From assembly GCA_001897375.1 (NCBI GenBank), contig MKSU01000004.1, positions 353,621 to 417,620 on the forward strand: a DNA stretch of 64,000 nt. The letters run 5' to 3'. A program made the translations under genes and the position numbers. Within the stretch, counting starts at the first letter, position 1. Every line of letters begins with the position of its first letter. A model generated the notes under the pieces. It saw nothing but the letters and a program-made list of their open reading frames with translations. It was not told where the DNA came from and searched no databases. Shown in pieces: positions 1 through 7,838 of the stretch. The DNA is from Sphingomonas sp. 67-36. GTDB taxonomy: Bacteria > Pseudomonadota > Alphaproteobacteria > Sphingomonadales > Sphingomonadaceae.

Positions 1-1645
1 GCGCGCCCTCATTGTCCATGACGAGGCTGACATGCTCGAGGAACGCGCCGAGGCTCTCATATTCTTCCATCGCGCGGACGAGTTCGCCGAGGTTCTCCAG
101 CCGCCCGGCGGCTTCGGCGGACTTCTCCGCCTGCCACATCGCGGTATAGCCGCTCTCGTCGAGGATCTGCCGCGCGAGATCGGGATGCGGAAGCTCGCGC
201 GCCATGTCTCGCCAGCGCGCGATATCGCCGACGAAATTGCCCAGCGCGCGCCGCGCCTGCGGGGTCAACTCGTCGGTGTCCAGGATGCGCGCGGCGGCGA
301 TGCTGAGTGGCAGCCCCTCCGCGCGGGCAAGCTGGTGCAGCCGCGCGACCGCCTTGTCGCCAAGCCCGCGTTTCGGCACGTTGACGATCCGCTCGAAGGC
401 TAGGTCATCCGCCGGCTGGTTGACGATGCGCAAATAGGCGAGCGCATCGCGGATTTCCGCGCGCTCGTAGAAGCGGAAGCCGCCGACGATGCGATAGGGC
501 AGGCCGATCGCGATGAAGCGGTCCTCGAACTCGCGCGTCTGGTGCTGTGCGCGGACGAGGATGGCGATGTCGTCGAGGCTCTTGCCATTCCGCTGGCATG
601 CCTCGATTTCCTCGCCGACGCGCCGCGCTTCTTCCGGCCCGTCCCATACGCCGATGACGCGGACTTTTTCGCCCGCGTCGATCTCGGTCCAGAGCGTCTT
701 GCCGAGCCGGCCGCTGTTGTTGGCGATCACCCCGCCCGCCGCGCCGAGGATATGGGGAGTGGAGCGGTAGTTCTGCTCCAGCCGGATCACCTTCGCGCCG
801 GGGAAATCGCGCTCGAAGCGCAGGATATTCTCCACCTGCGCGCCGCGCCACGAGTAGATCGACTGGTCGTCGTCGCCGACGCAGCAGATATTGCGCCGCT
901 CCTGCGCCAGGAGCCGCAGCCAGAGATACTGGACGCTGTTGGTGTCCTGATATTCGTCGACCATGATGTAGCGGAAGCGCTGCTGATAAAGGTGCAGCAC
1001 GTCGCGCTCTGTCTTGAGGATCGTCAGGACGTGGAGCAGCAGGTCGCCGAAGTCGCAGGCGTTCACCGACCTGAGCCGGTCCTGATATTGCTGGTAAAGC
1101 TCGCCGCCGCGCCCGTTGCCGTAGCGTTCGCTTTCGCCCGCGTCGATATCGGCGGGGGTGAGGCCCTTGTTCTTCCACTCGTCGATCAGCCCGGCGAGGC
1201 TGCGCGCGGGGAAGCGTTTCTCGTCGATATTCGCTGCCACGATCAACTGCTTGAGCAGCCGGAGCTGGTCGTCGGTGTCGAGGATCGTGAAATTCGATTG
1301 CAGCCCGACCAACTCGGCATGGCGGCGCAGCATTTTCGCACCGATCGCGTGGAACGTGCCGAGCCACGGCATCCCCTCCACCGCATCGCCGACCAGCCGG
1401 CCGACGCGCTCCTTCATCTCGCGCGCTGCCTTGTTGGTGAAGGTGACGGCGAGGATCTCGGAAGGGTAGGCTTTCCGGGTCCACAGCAGATGCGCGAGTC
1501 GCGCGGTGAGCGCCGCCGTCTTCCCCGTGCCCGCGCCGGCGAGGACGAGCACCGGCCCGTCGGTGGTCAACACTGCCTCTCGCTGCGGCGCGTTGAGGCC
1601 GGCGAGATAGGGAGGATCGGCGGGAGAAGGCACGGGAACGCTCAC
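1..1645 (-). CDS. uvrD: UvrD/PcrA-type DNA helicase, 3' part cut off by window edge
   Basis: Superfamily 1A 3'-5' helicase that unwinds DNA in nucleotide excision repair and replication restart. About 548 residues are visible; the family usually has 700-780, so the last quarter lies left of the window. In order: a Q-motif (LNAPQREAV, about 17-25), Walker A AGAGTGKT (36-43), motif Ia TFTNKAAREM, Walker B VDEYQDT (near 228), motif III DDDQSIYSWRGA (near 260) and motif IV EQNYRS. The visible end (LEHVSLVMDN) is the usual 2B/2A region. I chose the GTG at 1643-1645 because the Q-motif follows after a normal-length N terminus and a promoter with a LexA box ends 7 bases upstream; a TTG further upstream is possible but less likely. 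The gene is transcribed divergently from the GFA gene. The family is certain; whether it should be called uvrD or pcrA is not decidable here. Confidence 0.93.
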   Translation of the reverse strand, partial: MSVPVPSPADPPYLAGLNAPQREAVLTTDGPVLVLAGAGTGKTAALTARLAHLLWTRKAYPSEILAVTFTNKAAREMKERVGRLVGDAVEGMPWLGTFHAIGAKMLRRHAELVGLQSNFTILDTDDQLRLLKQLIVAANIDEKRFPARSLAGLIDEWKNKGLTPADIDAGESERYGNGRGGELYQQYQDRLRSVNACDFGDLLLHVLTILKTERDVLHLYQQRFRYIMVDEYQDTNSVQYLWLRLLAQERRNICCVGDDDQSIYSWRGAQVENILRFERDFPGAKVIRLEQNYRSTPHILGAAGGVIANNSGRLGKTLWTEIDAGEKVRVIGVWDGPEEARRVGEEIEACQRNGKSLDDIAILVRAQHQTREFEDRFIAIGLPYRIVGGFRFYERAEIRDALAYLRIVNQPADDLAFERIVNVPKRGLGDKAVARLHQLARAEGLPLSIAAARILDTDELTPQARRALGNFVGDIARWRDMARELPHPDLARQILDESGYTAMWQAEKSAEAAGRLENLGELVRAMEEYESLGAFLEHVSLVMDNEGA

Positions 1646-1681
1646 CGCCGAACAGGTAGGGAACAAGCGCGGTTGGGGCAA
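1646..1681 (-). promoter_or_regulatory. uvrD promoter with overlapping LexA (SOS) box
   Basis: On the minus strand a TTGCCCC element (1681-1675) is followed after 14 bases by CCTACCTG (1660-1653, hexamer TACCTG), which is a 17-base hexamer spacing. The GTG start follows 7 bases later. The sequence GTTC-N7-GTTC at 1664-1650 is an exact match to the known alphaproteobacterial LexA operator and covers the -10 region, where repressor binding would block RNA polymerase. SOS control of uvrD is established in other bacteria; here it is inferred from the motif. Confidence 0.6.
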
Positions 1682-1752
1682 GGCTCGGAAAACATCTTGC
1701 GCGATCGCAAGTGTTATGAGAACAAATGGGAAACATAGGTGGGAGAGAGTCG

Positions 1753-2154
1753 ATGACGACGAGCGGACGATGCCATTGCGGCGCGGTGAGGTGGCGCGCG
1801 ACGGGCGAGCCGAAGCATCATGCCATATGTCATTGCGACGATTGCCGGCGCTGGTCCGGCGCGCCGCTGGTCGGCTGGATCGCGTTCGACGAGAGTGAGG
1901 TGGAGATCGCGGGCGAGACGCGCGCCTATCATTCCTCCGAAACCGCGACGCGGGAGTTTTGCGCGGCCTGCGGCACCGGGCTGTTCTATCGCAATCCCAC
2001 CGCGTTGCCGGGGATCGTCGATATCCAGTCCGGCACGATGGACGATCCGGGGGCTTTCCCGCCGGGCGCGCATATCATGACGAAGCACCGGCTTGGCTGG
2101 ACGCGCGAGATGGATAAGCTGCCCGAATTCGAAAGCTATCCGGGGATGGATTGA
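1753..2154 (+). CDS. GFA (glutathione-dependent formaldehyde-activating)/CENP-V family protein
   Basis: Small zinc-binding protein of about 133 residues. It carries the family's cysteine sets: CHCGAV near the N terminus, CHCDDC about 20 residues later, and CAACGT near residue 75. These bind two zinc ions in characterised GFA proteins. The founding member speeds formation of S-hydroxymethylglutathione from formaldehyde, but most paralogs have no proven substrate, so only the fold is assigned. The start at 1753 has a GGGAGAG ribosome site 5 bases upstream; an in-frame ATG at 1726 has none. The stop overlaps the next gene by one base (TGATG), so the two are probably co-translated. Confidence 0.85.
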   Translation: MTTSGRCHCGAVRWRATGEPKHHAICHCDDCRRWSGAPLVGWIAFDESEVEIAGETRAYHSSETATREFCAACGTGLFYRNPTALPGIVDIQSGTMDDPGAFPPGAHIMTKHRLGWTREMDKLPEFESYPGMD

Positions 2155-2540
2155 TGACGTCTGGAGATCCCGTCGCGCGCTGGCACGATTACATGCACGC
2201 GCCGACGCCCGAGCGGCTCGCCGCGCTGCTGCACGACGATTGCGTGTTCCAGAGTCCGGCGGTCCATACGCCGCAGAAGGGCAAGGCGCTGACGATGAAA
2301 TATCTGCTCGCGGCGGCGCAGGTGCTGGGCGGGGAGAGTTTCCGCTACGTCGGGGAATGGCGCGCGGAACGGTCGGCGGTGCTTGAGTTCGAATGCGAGG
2401 TGGACGGGAAATACGTTAACGGCGTCGATATCATCGCGTGGGATGGGGAAGGGCTTATCACTGGGTTCAAGGTGATGATCCGGCCGATCAAGGCGTTCGA
2501 TGCGGTGGTGCCGAAGATGGCGGCGGTTTTGATGGGGTGA
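2154..2540 (+). CDS. NTF2-like/SnoaL-type fold protein
   Basis: Protein of about 128 residues with the pattern of the nuclear transport factor 2-like superfamily. An N-terminal helix with an aromatic pair (ARWHDYMHAPTPERLAALLHDD) is followed by CVFQSPAVHTPQKGKA and then alternating strands ending in FKVMIRPIKAF. Members are small cone-shaped domains that either catalyse isomerisation or hydrolysis, or simply bind ligands. No substrate can be read from the sequence. It overlaps the GFA gene by one base and is followed 8 bases later by a methyltransferase, so the three probably form one transcript. Confidence 0.75.
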   Translation: MTSGDPVARWHDYMHAPTPERLAALLHDDCVFQSPAVHTPQKGKALTMKYLLAAAQVLGGESFRYVGEWRAERSAVLEFECEVDGKYVNGVDIIAWDGEGLITGFKVMIRPIKAFDAVVPKMAAVLMG

Positions 2541-2548
2541 GGCCGGGC

Positions 2549-3280
2549 GTGGCCCAGAATATCTACGACGATCCGGATTTCTTCGCGGGCTATAGCCGGC
2601 TGCCGCGGCAGATACGTGGACTGGACGGTGCGCCCGAATGGCCGGCGATCCGGAATATGCTGCCCGATGTGGCGGGCCGGCGGGTAGCTGATCTCGGCTG
2701 CGGCTTCGGCTGGGCTTCCCGATGGTTGCGGGAACAGGGGGCGGCCTCGGTCCTCGGCTTCGATCTGTCGCAAAACATGATCGACCGCGCACGCGCGAGT
2801 ACTAACGATCCGGGGATCGAATATCGCATTGCCGATCTTGAAGACCTGATGTTGCCCGAAGCCGCGTTCGAGTTGATCTACAGCGCCCTGACCTTCCATT
2901 ATGTGCGGGATTTCGGACGGTTGATCCGGATGATCCACGCGGCGCTGACGCCGGGGAGCGATCTGGTGTTCAGCATCGAGCATCCGATCTACATGGCAGC
3001 GGCTGATCCGCGTTGGGTGTGGGACGCGGGCGGTCGCAAGACCTGGCCGGTCAACGGCTATGCGATCGAAGGGGAACGGCGCGCGAACTGGTTCGTCGCC
3101 GGCGTGCTGAAATATCACCGCACGCTGGCCACCACGCTCAATAAGCTGATCGATGCGGGGTTCGCGCTGCGCCGGATCGAGGAATTCGCGCCGACGGCCG
3201 AGCAGATCGGGCAAACGCCTGCGCTGGCCGAGGAGATGGAACGGCCGATGTTGTTGCTGATCTCTGCCCATCGGGCATGA
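2549..3280 (+). CDS. class I SAM-dependent methyltransferase
   Basis: Protein of about 243 residues with a Rossmann methyltransferase core. Motif I is VADLGCGFGWASRWL, the acidic end of strand 2 is GFDLSQNMIDRAR, motif II is RIADLEDL and motif III is ELIYSALTFHYVRDF. The later IEHPIYMA and WPVNGY segments resemble UbiE/Coq5-like small-molecule methyltransferases. The methylated substrate cannot be told. The likely start is the GTG at 2549, preceded by GGGGTGAGG; in-frame codons upstream run into the previous gene. It is the last gene of the plus-strand trio and converges on the minus-strand gene at 3300. Confidence 0.82.
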   Translation: MAQNIYDDPDFFAGYSRLPRQIRGLDGAPEWPAIRNMLPDVAGRRVADLGCGFGWASRWLREQGAASVLGFDLSQNMIDRARASTNDPGIEYRIADLEDLMLPEAAFELIYSALTFHYVRDFGRLIRMIHAALTPGSDLVFSIEHPIYMAAADPRWVWDAGGRKTWPVNGYAIEGERRANWFVAGVLKYHRTLATTLNKLIDAGFALRRIEEFAPTAEQIGQTPALAEEMERPMLLLISAHRA

Positions 3281-3299
3281 TCTCATTGCGATAAAGGCG

Positions 3300-3887
3300 T
3301 TATTTCTTTCCCTGCCGCCGTCCCCACGCGGCCTCCAGCGCAGCCGGCGAACCGTTGCGTGACGTAAGCGTCAGCCCGGTCAGTACCAGCTTCTTTCCGC
3401 GCAGGAAGCGCGCTTCGGTGCGCCACAGCACGTCGTAGAGCGCGGTTTCGCTGTGGCTCCTGTCGCCGTCCCACCAGCTTGTCGCGATCAGCACGGGGAG
3501 GCGGCCGTGGCGGGTGTCGTTGTCGTCGTTCGCCTTCAGCAGCGCGTCGGCGAACCAGTCGGCGACAATGCGCGGTCCGGGCATGGCGTCCTGCGGCGAG
3601 ACGCCCAAAGCCTTCGGGAAAGTGACGGTCGCGGCGCTGAAATTGCGATCGCCGTCGCTGAGCGTGATCGTGTTGCCGCCGTCCGCCACCTTGCCGACCA
3701 GCGTGACTACGCCGCGCGCGTGTTCGGCGCTGGCCGCTTGGGATGCCCGCGCCGCCTCGTCCGCGCGGCGGCCGGACCAGTTGAGGTAGAGCGTCGCGGC
3801 CCCGATCAGCATCCCAACCACCGCGACCAGTTCGGCCAGCGTGATCCAACGGCGGCGCGTCGCGGCCTGGTCGGCGGTCTCGTTCAT
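3300..3887 (-). CDS. hypothetical protein with one N-terminal membrane segment
   Basis: Protein of about 195 residues that I do not recognise. Residues 1-16 are polar, followed by one hydrophobic segment (LAELVAVVGMLIGAATLYLNW, roughly 18-38), then a soluble domain expected on the periplasmic side. That domain contains an even series of short strands (VVTLVGKVADGGNTITLSD, VLIATSWWDGD) and ends with a lysine-rich tail. The start ATG at 3887 overlaps the stop of the preceding mmcQ-like gene (ATGA), so it belongs to the purM-purN-mmcQ transcript. A longer open frame reaches 3965 but would overlap mmcQ by about 80 bases. Confidence 0.65.
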   Translation of the reverse strand: MNETADQAATRRRWITLAELVAVVGMLIGAATLYLNWSGRRADEAARASQAASAEHARGVVTLVGKVADGGNTITLSDGDRNFSAATVTFPKALGVSPQDAMPGPRIVADWFADALLKANDDNDTRHGRLPVLIATSWWDGDRSHSETALYDVLWRTEARFLRGKKLVLTGLTLTSRNGSPAALEAAWGRRQGKK

Positions 3888-4261
3888 CGCCCGCCCATCT
3901 CCAGCAGGCGGCGGGGGGCGATCAACTCCCAGCTCCGCGCGATTCTGTCCGCCACTCGCTCCCAATCGGTGTCGTCGCGGTTCAGCCGCATCGCCACCCA
4001 GCCGTAGGGGCCGAGATAGGCGGGGCGGAAATAGAAATCCGGGTCCATCTCGATCAGCATCGCCTGTTCCTCGCCGTCGCCGGCCTTGACGATCGCCACC
4101 GTCTCCCCGTCGCCGTGATGATCGTGCCAGAAATAGGCGAAGAACTTGCCCTTTTCGATATGGAATCCGGGCGCGCCGTGGCTCAGCCGCTCGGCGGCGG
4201 CAGGCAGCGCCAGCGCGATCTCGCGCACGCGGGCGAGCGCAAGATCAGGATCGGGGCTCAC
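3884..4261 (-). CDS. MmcQ/YjbR family protein
   Basis: Protein of about 125 residues with the CyaY-like fold of the MmcQ/YjbR family: ALPAAAERLSHGAPGFHIEKGKFFAYF, a lysine/aspartate strand region and PDFYFRPAYLGPYGWVAMRL near the C terminus. The family is thought to bind DNA, but no precise job is known. The likely start is the GTG at 4261, which overlaps the purN stop as GTGA; an ATG at 4273 would lie inside purN. A second, diverged member sits at 33947-34288. Its place after purM-purN is co-transcription, not proof of a purine role. Confidence 0.82.
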   Translation of the reverse strand: MSPDPDLALARVREIALALPAAAERLSHGAPGFHIEKGKFFAYFWHDHHGDGETVAIVKAGDGEEQAMLIEMDPDFYFRPAYLGPYGWVAMRLNRDDTDWERVADRIARSWELIAPRRLLEMGGR

Positions 4262-4821
4262 CGCGCAACCCATTCCGCAAGGACGCGCGGATAGAGGCGA
4301 TGTTCCTCCGCGAGCACGCGCGCGGCGAGCGTTTCCGCGTCGTCACCCGGCTGGATCGGGACGCGCGCCTGCCCCAGCACCTCGCCGCCGTCCAGTTCCT
4401 CGGTGACGAGATGGATCGAGCAGCCGGCTTCCGCGTCGCCGGCATCGATCGCGCGGGCGTGGGTGTCGAGGCCCTTGTATTTCGGCAGCAGCGAGGGATG
4501 GATGTTGACGATCCGCCCGCGCCAGTCCGCGACGAACTTGTCCGACAACAGCCGCATATAGCCGGCGAGCGCGATATATTCGGCGCCCGCCGCGCGCAGC
4601 GCGCCGTCCAGCGCGGCCTCATAGGCGATCTTGCCGATGCCCCTGGGCGACAGCGCGAAGGTGGGGATGCCGTGCTCGCGCGCCCAGGCGAGGCCGGCGG
4701 CGTCCGGCTTGTCCGACGCGACCACCACCACCTGATAGGCGTCGCCGGCCGCCTTCACCAGCGACTGCATGTTCGATCCGCGCCCGGAAACGAGGATCGC
4801 GATCTTCGCCGGCTCGCTCAT
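4258..4821 (-). CDS. purN: phosphoribosylglycinamide formyltransferase (GART 1)
   Basis: Third step of purine synthesis: transfers a formyl group from 10-formyl-tetrahydrofolate to GAR. The 187-residue length is normal. The N terminus has the phosphate-binding loop [13 protein letters not shown] (about 8-20). The catalytic region contains [20 protein letters not shown] (the Asn-His pair), followed by [19 protein letters not shown], which holds the second conserved His and the Asp. The start overlaps the purM stop (ATGA), so both purine enzymes are made from one message. Confidence 0.96.
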   Translation of the reverse strand: MSEPAKIAILVSGRGSNMQSLVKAAGDAYQVVVVASDKPDAAGLAWAREHGIPTFALSPRGIGKIAYEAALDGALRAAGAEYIALAGYMRLLSDKFVADWRGRIVNIHPSLLPKYKGLDTHARAIDAGDAEAGCSIHLVTEELDGGEVLGQARVPIQPGDDAETLAARVLAEEHRLYPRVLAEWVAR

Positions 4822-5921
4822 GCGTTATGCGTCGCGGTCCAGTCGCCGCGCGCGCTCCATGTCTCGGTCGAGCCGCGCACGGTGCAGCCGCGCTCGCCCG
4901 CGTCGATCGTGCCGATACGGAAGACGGTCTCGCCCGCTTCCTCCAGCGTGGTGGTCACGGCATCCGCCGCATCGGCCGCGACGATCACCGCCATGCCGAT
5001 GCCGCAGTTGAAGGTGCGCGCCATCTCCTCCGGCTCGATCGCGCCCTGCGCCTGCAGGAACGCCATCAGGCGCGGCTGCGGCCAGGCATCGGCGTCGACC
5101 GACGCGTGGCAGCCGGCGGGCAGCACCCGCGGAATGTTCTCCAGCAAGCCGCCGCCCGTGATATGCGCCAGCCCCTTGATGCGGCGCTGGCGGACCAGCG
5201 GCAGCAGGCTTTTCACATAGATACGGGTCGGCGCCATCAGTGTGTCGATCAGCAGCCGGTCGCGATCGAACAGCGCGGGGCGATCGAGCTTCCACGCCTT
5301 GTCGGCCGCCAGCCGCCGGACCAGCGAGAAACCGTTGGAGTGGACGCCGGATGAGGCAAGGCCGAGGATGACGTCGCCGGGCGCGATGTCCGCCCCGGTC
5401 AGCACCGCCGACCGCTCCACCGCGCCGACGCAGAAGCCGGCGAGGTCGTAATCGCCCTCGGCATACATGCCGGGCATCTCGGCCGTCTCCCCGCCGATCA
5501 GCGCGCAGCCGGCGATCCTGCACCCTTCCGCGATCGAGGCGACGACCTGCTCGGCCACCCCGTTATCGAGCCGGCCGGTTGCGTAATAATCGAGGAAGAA
5601 CAGTGGCTCCGCGCCCTGCACGATCAGATCGTTGGCGCACATCGCGACCAGATCCACGCCGACGCCCTCATGCCGCTCATGCTCGATCGCGAGCTTCAGC
5701 TTGGTGCCGACGCCGTCGTTGGCCGCGACCAGCAGCGGATCGGTGAACCCCGCCGCGCGCAGATCGAAGAAGCCGCCGAATCCGCCGAGATCCGCATCCG
5801 CGCCCGGCCGCCGCGTCGCGCGGGCGAGGGGGGCGATGGCGCGGACCAGCGCGTTGCCGCTGGCGATCGAGACGCCCGCATCGGCGTAGGTATAGGGCGC
5901 GTTGCGACGATCTGTGGTCAT
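4818..5921 (-). CDS. purM: phosphoribosylformylglycinamidine cyclo-ligase (AIR synthetase)
   Basis: Fifth step of purine synthesis: closes FGAM to AIR using ATP. The 367-residue protein shows the PurM/PurL fold with [17 protein letters not shown] at the N terminus, [10 protein letters not shown] in the nucleotide region, [22 protein letters not shown], and [11 protein letters not shown]. The C-terminal domain has [16 protein letters not shown]. The ATG at 5921 is preferred to a frame open to 6053 because the conserved N terminus begins right there and a -10-like GCTAGTCG (5937-5930) lies 8 bases upstream. It heads purM-purN-mmcQ-hypothetical, which is divergent from the exported-protein gene at 5986. 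Confidence 0.96.
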   Translation of the reverse strand: MTTDRRNAPYTYADAGVSIASGNALVRAIAPLARATRRPGADADLGGFGGFFDLRAAGFTDPLLVAANDGVGTKLKLAIEHERHEGVGVDLVAMCANDLIVQGAEPLFFLDYYATGRLDNGVAEQVVASIAEGCRIAGCALIGGETAEMPGMYAEGDYDLAGFCVGAVERSAVLTGADIAPGDVILGLASSGVHSNGFSLVRRLAADKAWKLDRPALFDRDRLLIDTLMAPTRIYVKSLLPLVRQRRIKGLAHITGGGLLENIPRVLPAGCHASVDADAWPQPRLMAFLQAQGAIEPEEMARTFNCGIGMAVIVAADAADAVTTTLEEAGETVFRIGTIDAGERGCTVRGSTETWSARGDWTATHNA

Positions 5922-5942
5922 ATGGCGTGCGACTAGCCATAT
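5920..5942. repeat. 23-bp inverted repeat over the purM start codon
   Basis: The arms ATATGGC (5920-5926) and GCCATAT (5936-5942) are a perfect 7-base inverted repeat with a 9-base centre. The left arm includes the purM start codon and the centre holds its -10-like box. This is the size and place of a repressor site or of a small hairpin at the 5' end of purM mRNA, but a chance repeat cannot be excluded. Confidence 0.35.
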
Positions 5943-5985
5943 CTCGCTTGGATTTCCACGCCTGCTTCGCCAAAAGGCAGGCAAG

Positions 5986-7218
5986 ATGCGTCTTCGTCCG
6001 TTTTTCCTCACGACCGCCGCGGTCGCGCTGCTGCTCGGCACCGGCATCGGCATCGCGCAGATTGAGGGCGGCGATCGCGGCGTCGCGCCGGTCGACAGCT
6101 CATCCGATTACGAGGTGAGCGGCATTTCCGTCGACGTGGCGGCGAAGGATGCGGACAGCGCGCGCTACGGCGGCTGGCGGCTGGCGCAGCGCAAGGCGTG
6201 GATGCAATTGTCGCAGCGGCTCGGCGCGGGCGGCGGGCTGGTTTCGGACGGGACGCTCGATTCGCTCGTATCCGGCATCGTCATCGAGAACGAGCAGATC
6301 GGGCCGAACCGCTATATCGCGAAGCTCGGCGTGCTGTTCGATCGCGCCAAGGCCAGCGCGGCGCTCGGCGTCAGCGATTATGTCAGCCGGTCGGCGCCGA
6401 TGGTGGTGATTCCGGTGATGTGGTCCGGCGGCACAGCCACCGTGTTCGAACAGCGGACGCCGTGGCAGGAGGCGTGGGCGCGCTATCGCACCGGCAACAG
6501 CACGGTCGATTATATCCGCCCGGTCGGCAGCGGACCGGATCCGCTGCTGCTCAACTACGGCCAGACGCAGCGGCCGGGACGCGGCTGGTGGCGATCGGTG
6601 CTCAATCAATATGGCGGCAGCGACGTGCTGATGCCGACCGTCCGGCTCTATCGCCAATGGCCGGGCGGGCCGGTGGTCGGCGTGTTCCAGGCGCGGGGCG
6701 GGCCGGACAACCGGCTGTTCGGCCAGGTCGCGCTGCGCGTCGGCTCAGCGGCGGGCGTGCCGCAATTGCTCGATGCAGGCGTGAAGCGGTTGGACGATCT
6801 GTATCAGGCGGCGCTGCGCGGCGGCCTGCTGCGCGGCGATCCGGGCCTGTCCTATGTCCCGCCGGTCGAGGCGGCGAGCGATGTGGTGACGCCCGACGAT
6901 TCGCTCCCGGTGGAAAGCGCGACGATCGGCGGCACGATCATCTCCGTGCAGTTCGATTCGCCGGGCGCGCCGGCGGTGAACAGCACGGAGGGGGCGATGC
7001 GCGCGGTGCCCGGCGTCGCCTCGGCGGCGACCTCCAGCCTCGCGCTCGGCGGCATATCGGTGATGACGGTGAATTACGGCGGCACGCCCGACGCCTTCCG
7101 CGCGGCGTTGCAGTCGCGCGGCTGGCAGGTTTTCGGAACCGGCACGACGATCCGCATCCGCCGCGCGCCCCAGTTGCTCCCGCCCGATGTGGCGGCGGAC
7201 AACGCGACCGCCGGATGA
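5986..7218 (+). CDS. exported protein, DUF2066-like start and ferredoxin-like end
   Basis: Protein of about 410 residues with an N-terminal signal sequence ([22 protein letters not shown]), so probably periplasmic. After the signal, [34 protein letters not shown] resembles the start of DUF2066-type proteins. The last 80 residues (about 320-400) alternate strand-helix-strand-strand-helix-strand like a heavy-metal-associated domain but have no CxxC, so metal binding is unlikely. I know no function. The start ATG has the ribosome site AGGCAGG, which also lies in a hairpin (5960-5965 with 5977-5982). The stop overlaps the hda start (ATGA), so it is coupled to hda and ppk1. Confidence 0.75.
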   Translation: MRLRPFFLTTAAVALLLGTGIGIAQIEGGDRGVAPVDSSSDYEVSGISVDVAAKDADSARYGGWRLAQRKAWMQLSQRLGAGGGLVSDGTLDSLVSGIVIENEQIGPNRYIAKLGVLFDRAKASAALGVSDYVSRSAPMVVIPVMWSGGTATVFEQRTPWQEAWARYRTGNSTVDYIRPVGSGPDPLLLNYGQTQRPGRGWWRSVLNQYGGSDVLMPTVRLYRQWPGGPVVGVFQARGGPDNRLFGQVALRVGSAAGVPQLLDAGVKRLDDLYQAALRGGLLRGDPGLSYVPPVEAASDVVTPDDSLPVESATIGGTIISVQFDSPGAPAVNSTEGAMRAVPGVASAATSSLALGGISVMTVNYGGTPDAFRAALQSRGWQVFGTGTTIRIRRAPQLLPPDVAADNATAG

Positions 7219-7838
7219 GCCAGATCGCGCTGCCGCTGGAGTGGCCCGCCGATCCGCGCGACGAGGAGTTTCTGGTGACGCCCTCGAACGCGCGGGCGGC
7301 GCATCTCGTCGAGCATTGGGGCGCGTGGCCGGTGATGACCGCGCTGCTCACCGGCCCGCGTAAGTCCGGCCGCAGCCTGCTGGCGCGCATCTTCGCTTCC
7401 AAGAGCGGGGGCACGATCATCGACGATGCGGAGAAGCGCCCGGAGGCGGAGTTGTTCCACGCCTGGAACCAGGCGCAGGCGGAGCGCAAGCCGCTGCTGA
7501 TCGTCGCCGACGCCGCGCCGCCCGAATGGCGGATCAGGCTGCCCGACCTGCGCTCGCGGCTCGGCGCGTCGCCGGTGGCGGAGATCGGCGCGCCCGACGA
7601 CGAGCTGATGCGCGCGCTGCTGGAGCGGCAGTTCCACCGGCGCGGGCTGGATGCGCGGCCCGATCTGATCGACTGGCTCGTCGCGCGGATCGAGCGTAGT
7701 CATATTGCTGTCATGCGAACGGTCGATGCGCTGGATCAGGAAGTGCTGGAACGTCGCAAGCGGCTCTCGATCCCGCTGGCGCGCACCACGCTTGCCGAAG
7801 CCGCGCTGATCCCGCCACCGCCGATGGACCCCGCATGA
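7215..7838 (+). CDS. hda: Hda/DnaA-like regulatory inactivation protein
   Basis: Regulator of replication start: with the DNA-bound beta clamp, Hda proteins stimulate ATP hydrolysis by DnaA. The protein is 207 residues, as expected for a DnaA AAA+ core without the DNA-binding domain. Residues 3-8 (QIALPL) match the clamp-binding hexapeptide. The P-loop is degenerate: GPRKSGRS at 47-54 has Arg53 in place of the invariant Lys. A weak Walker B (GTIIDDAE) follows, then an Asp/Leu-rich lid. The lysine loss suggests weak or altered nucleotide binding, which is an inference. It overlaps both its upstream neighbour and ppk1 by 4 bases. Confidence 0.88.
   Translation: MSQIALPLEWPADPRDEEFLVTPSNARAAHLVEHWGAWPVMTALLTGPRKSGRSLLARIFASKSGGTIIDDAEKRPEAELFHAWNQAQAERKPLLIVADAAPPEWRIRLPDLRSRLGASPVAEIGAPDDELMRALLERQFHRRGLDARPDLIDWLVARIERSHIAVMRTVDALDQEVLERRKRLSIPLARTTLAEAALIPPPPMDPA

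Noticed and set aside
1696-1711. CTTGCG/CGCAAG inverted repeat upstream of the GFA gene
   Set aside because: Six-base arms around a CGAT centre are frequent by chance at this GC content, and no promoter spacing supports an operator.
405-1736. A 443-codon minus-strand frame over uvrD
   Set aside because: It is the +1 shadow of the real helicase frame; only the other frame shows Walker A, DEYQD and the remaining SF1 motifs.
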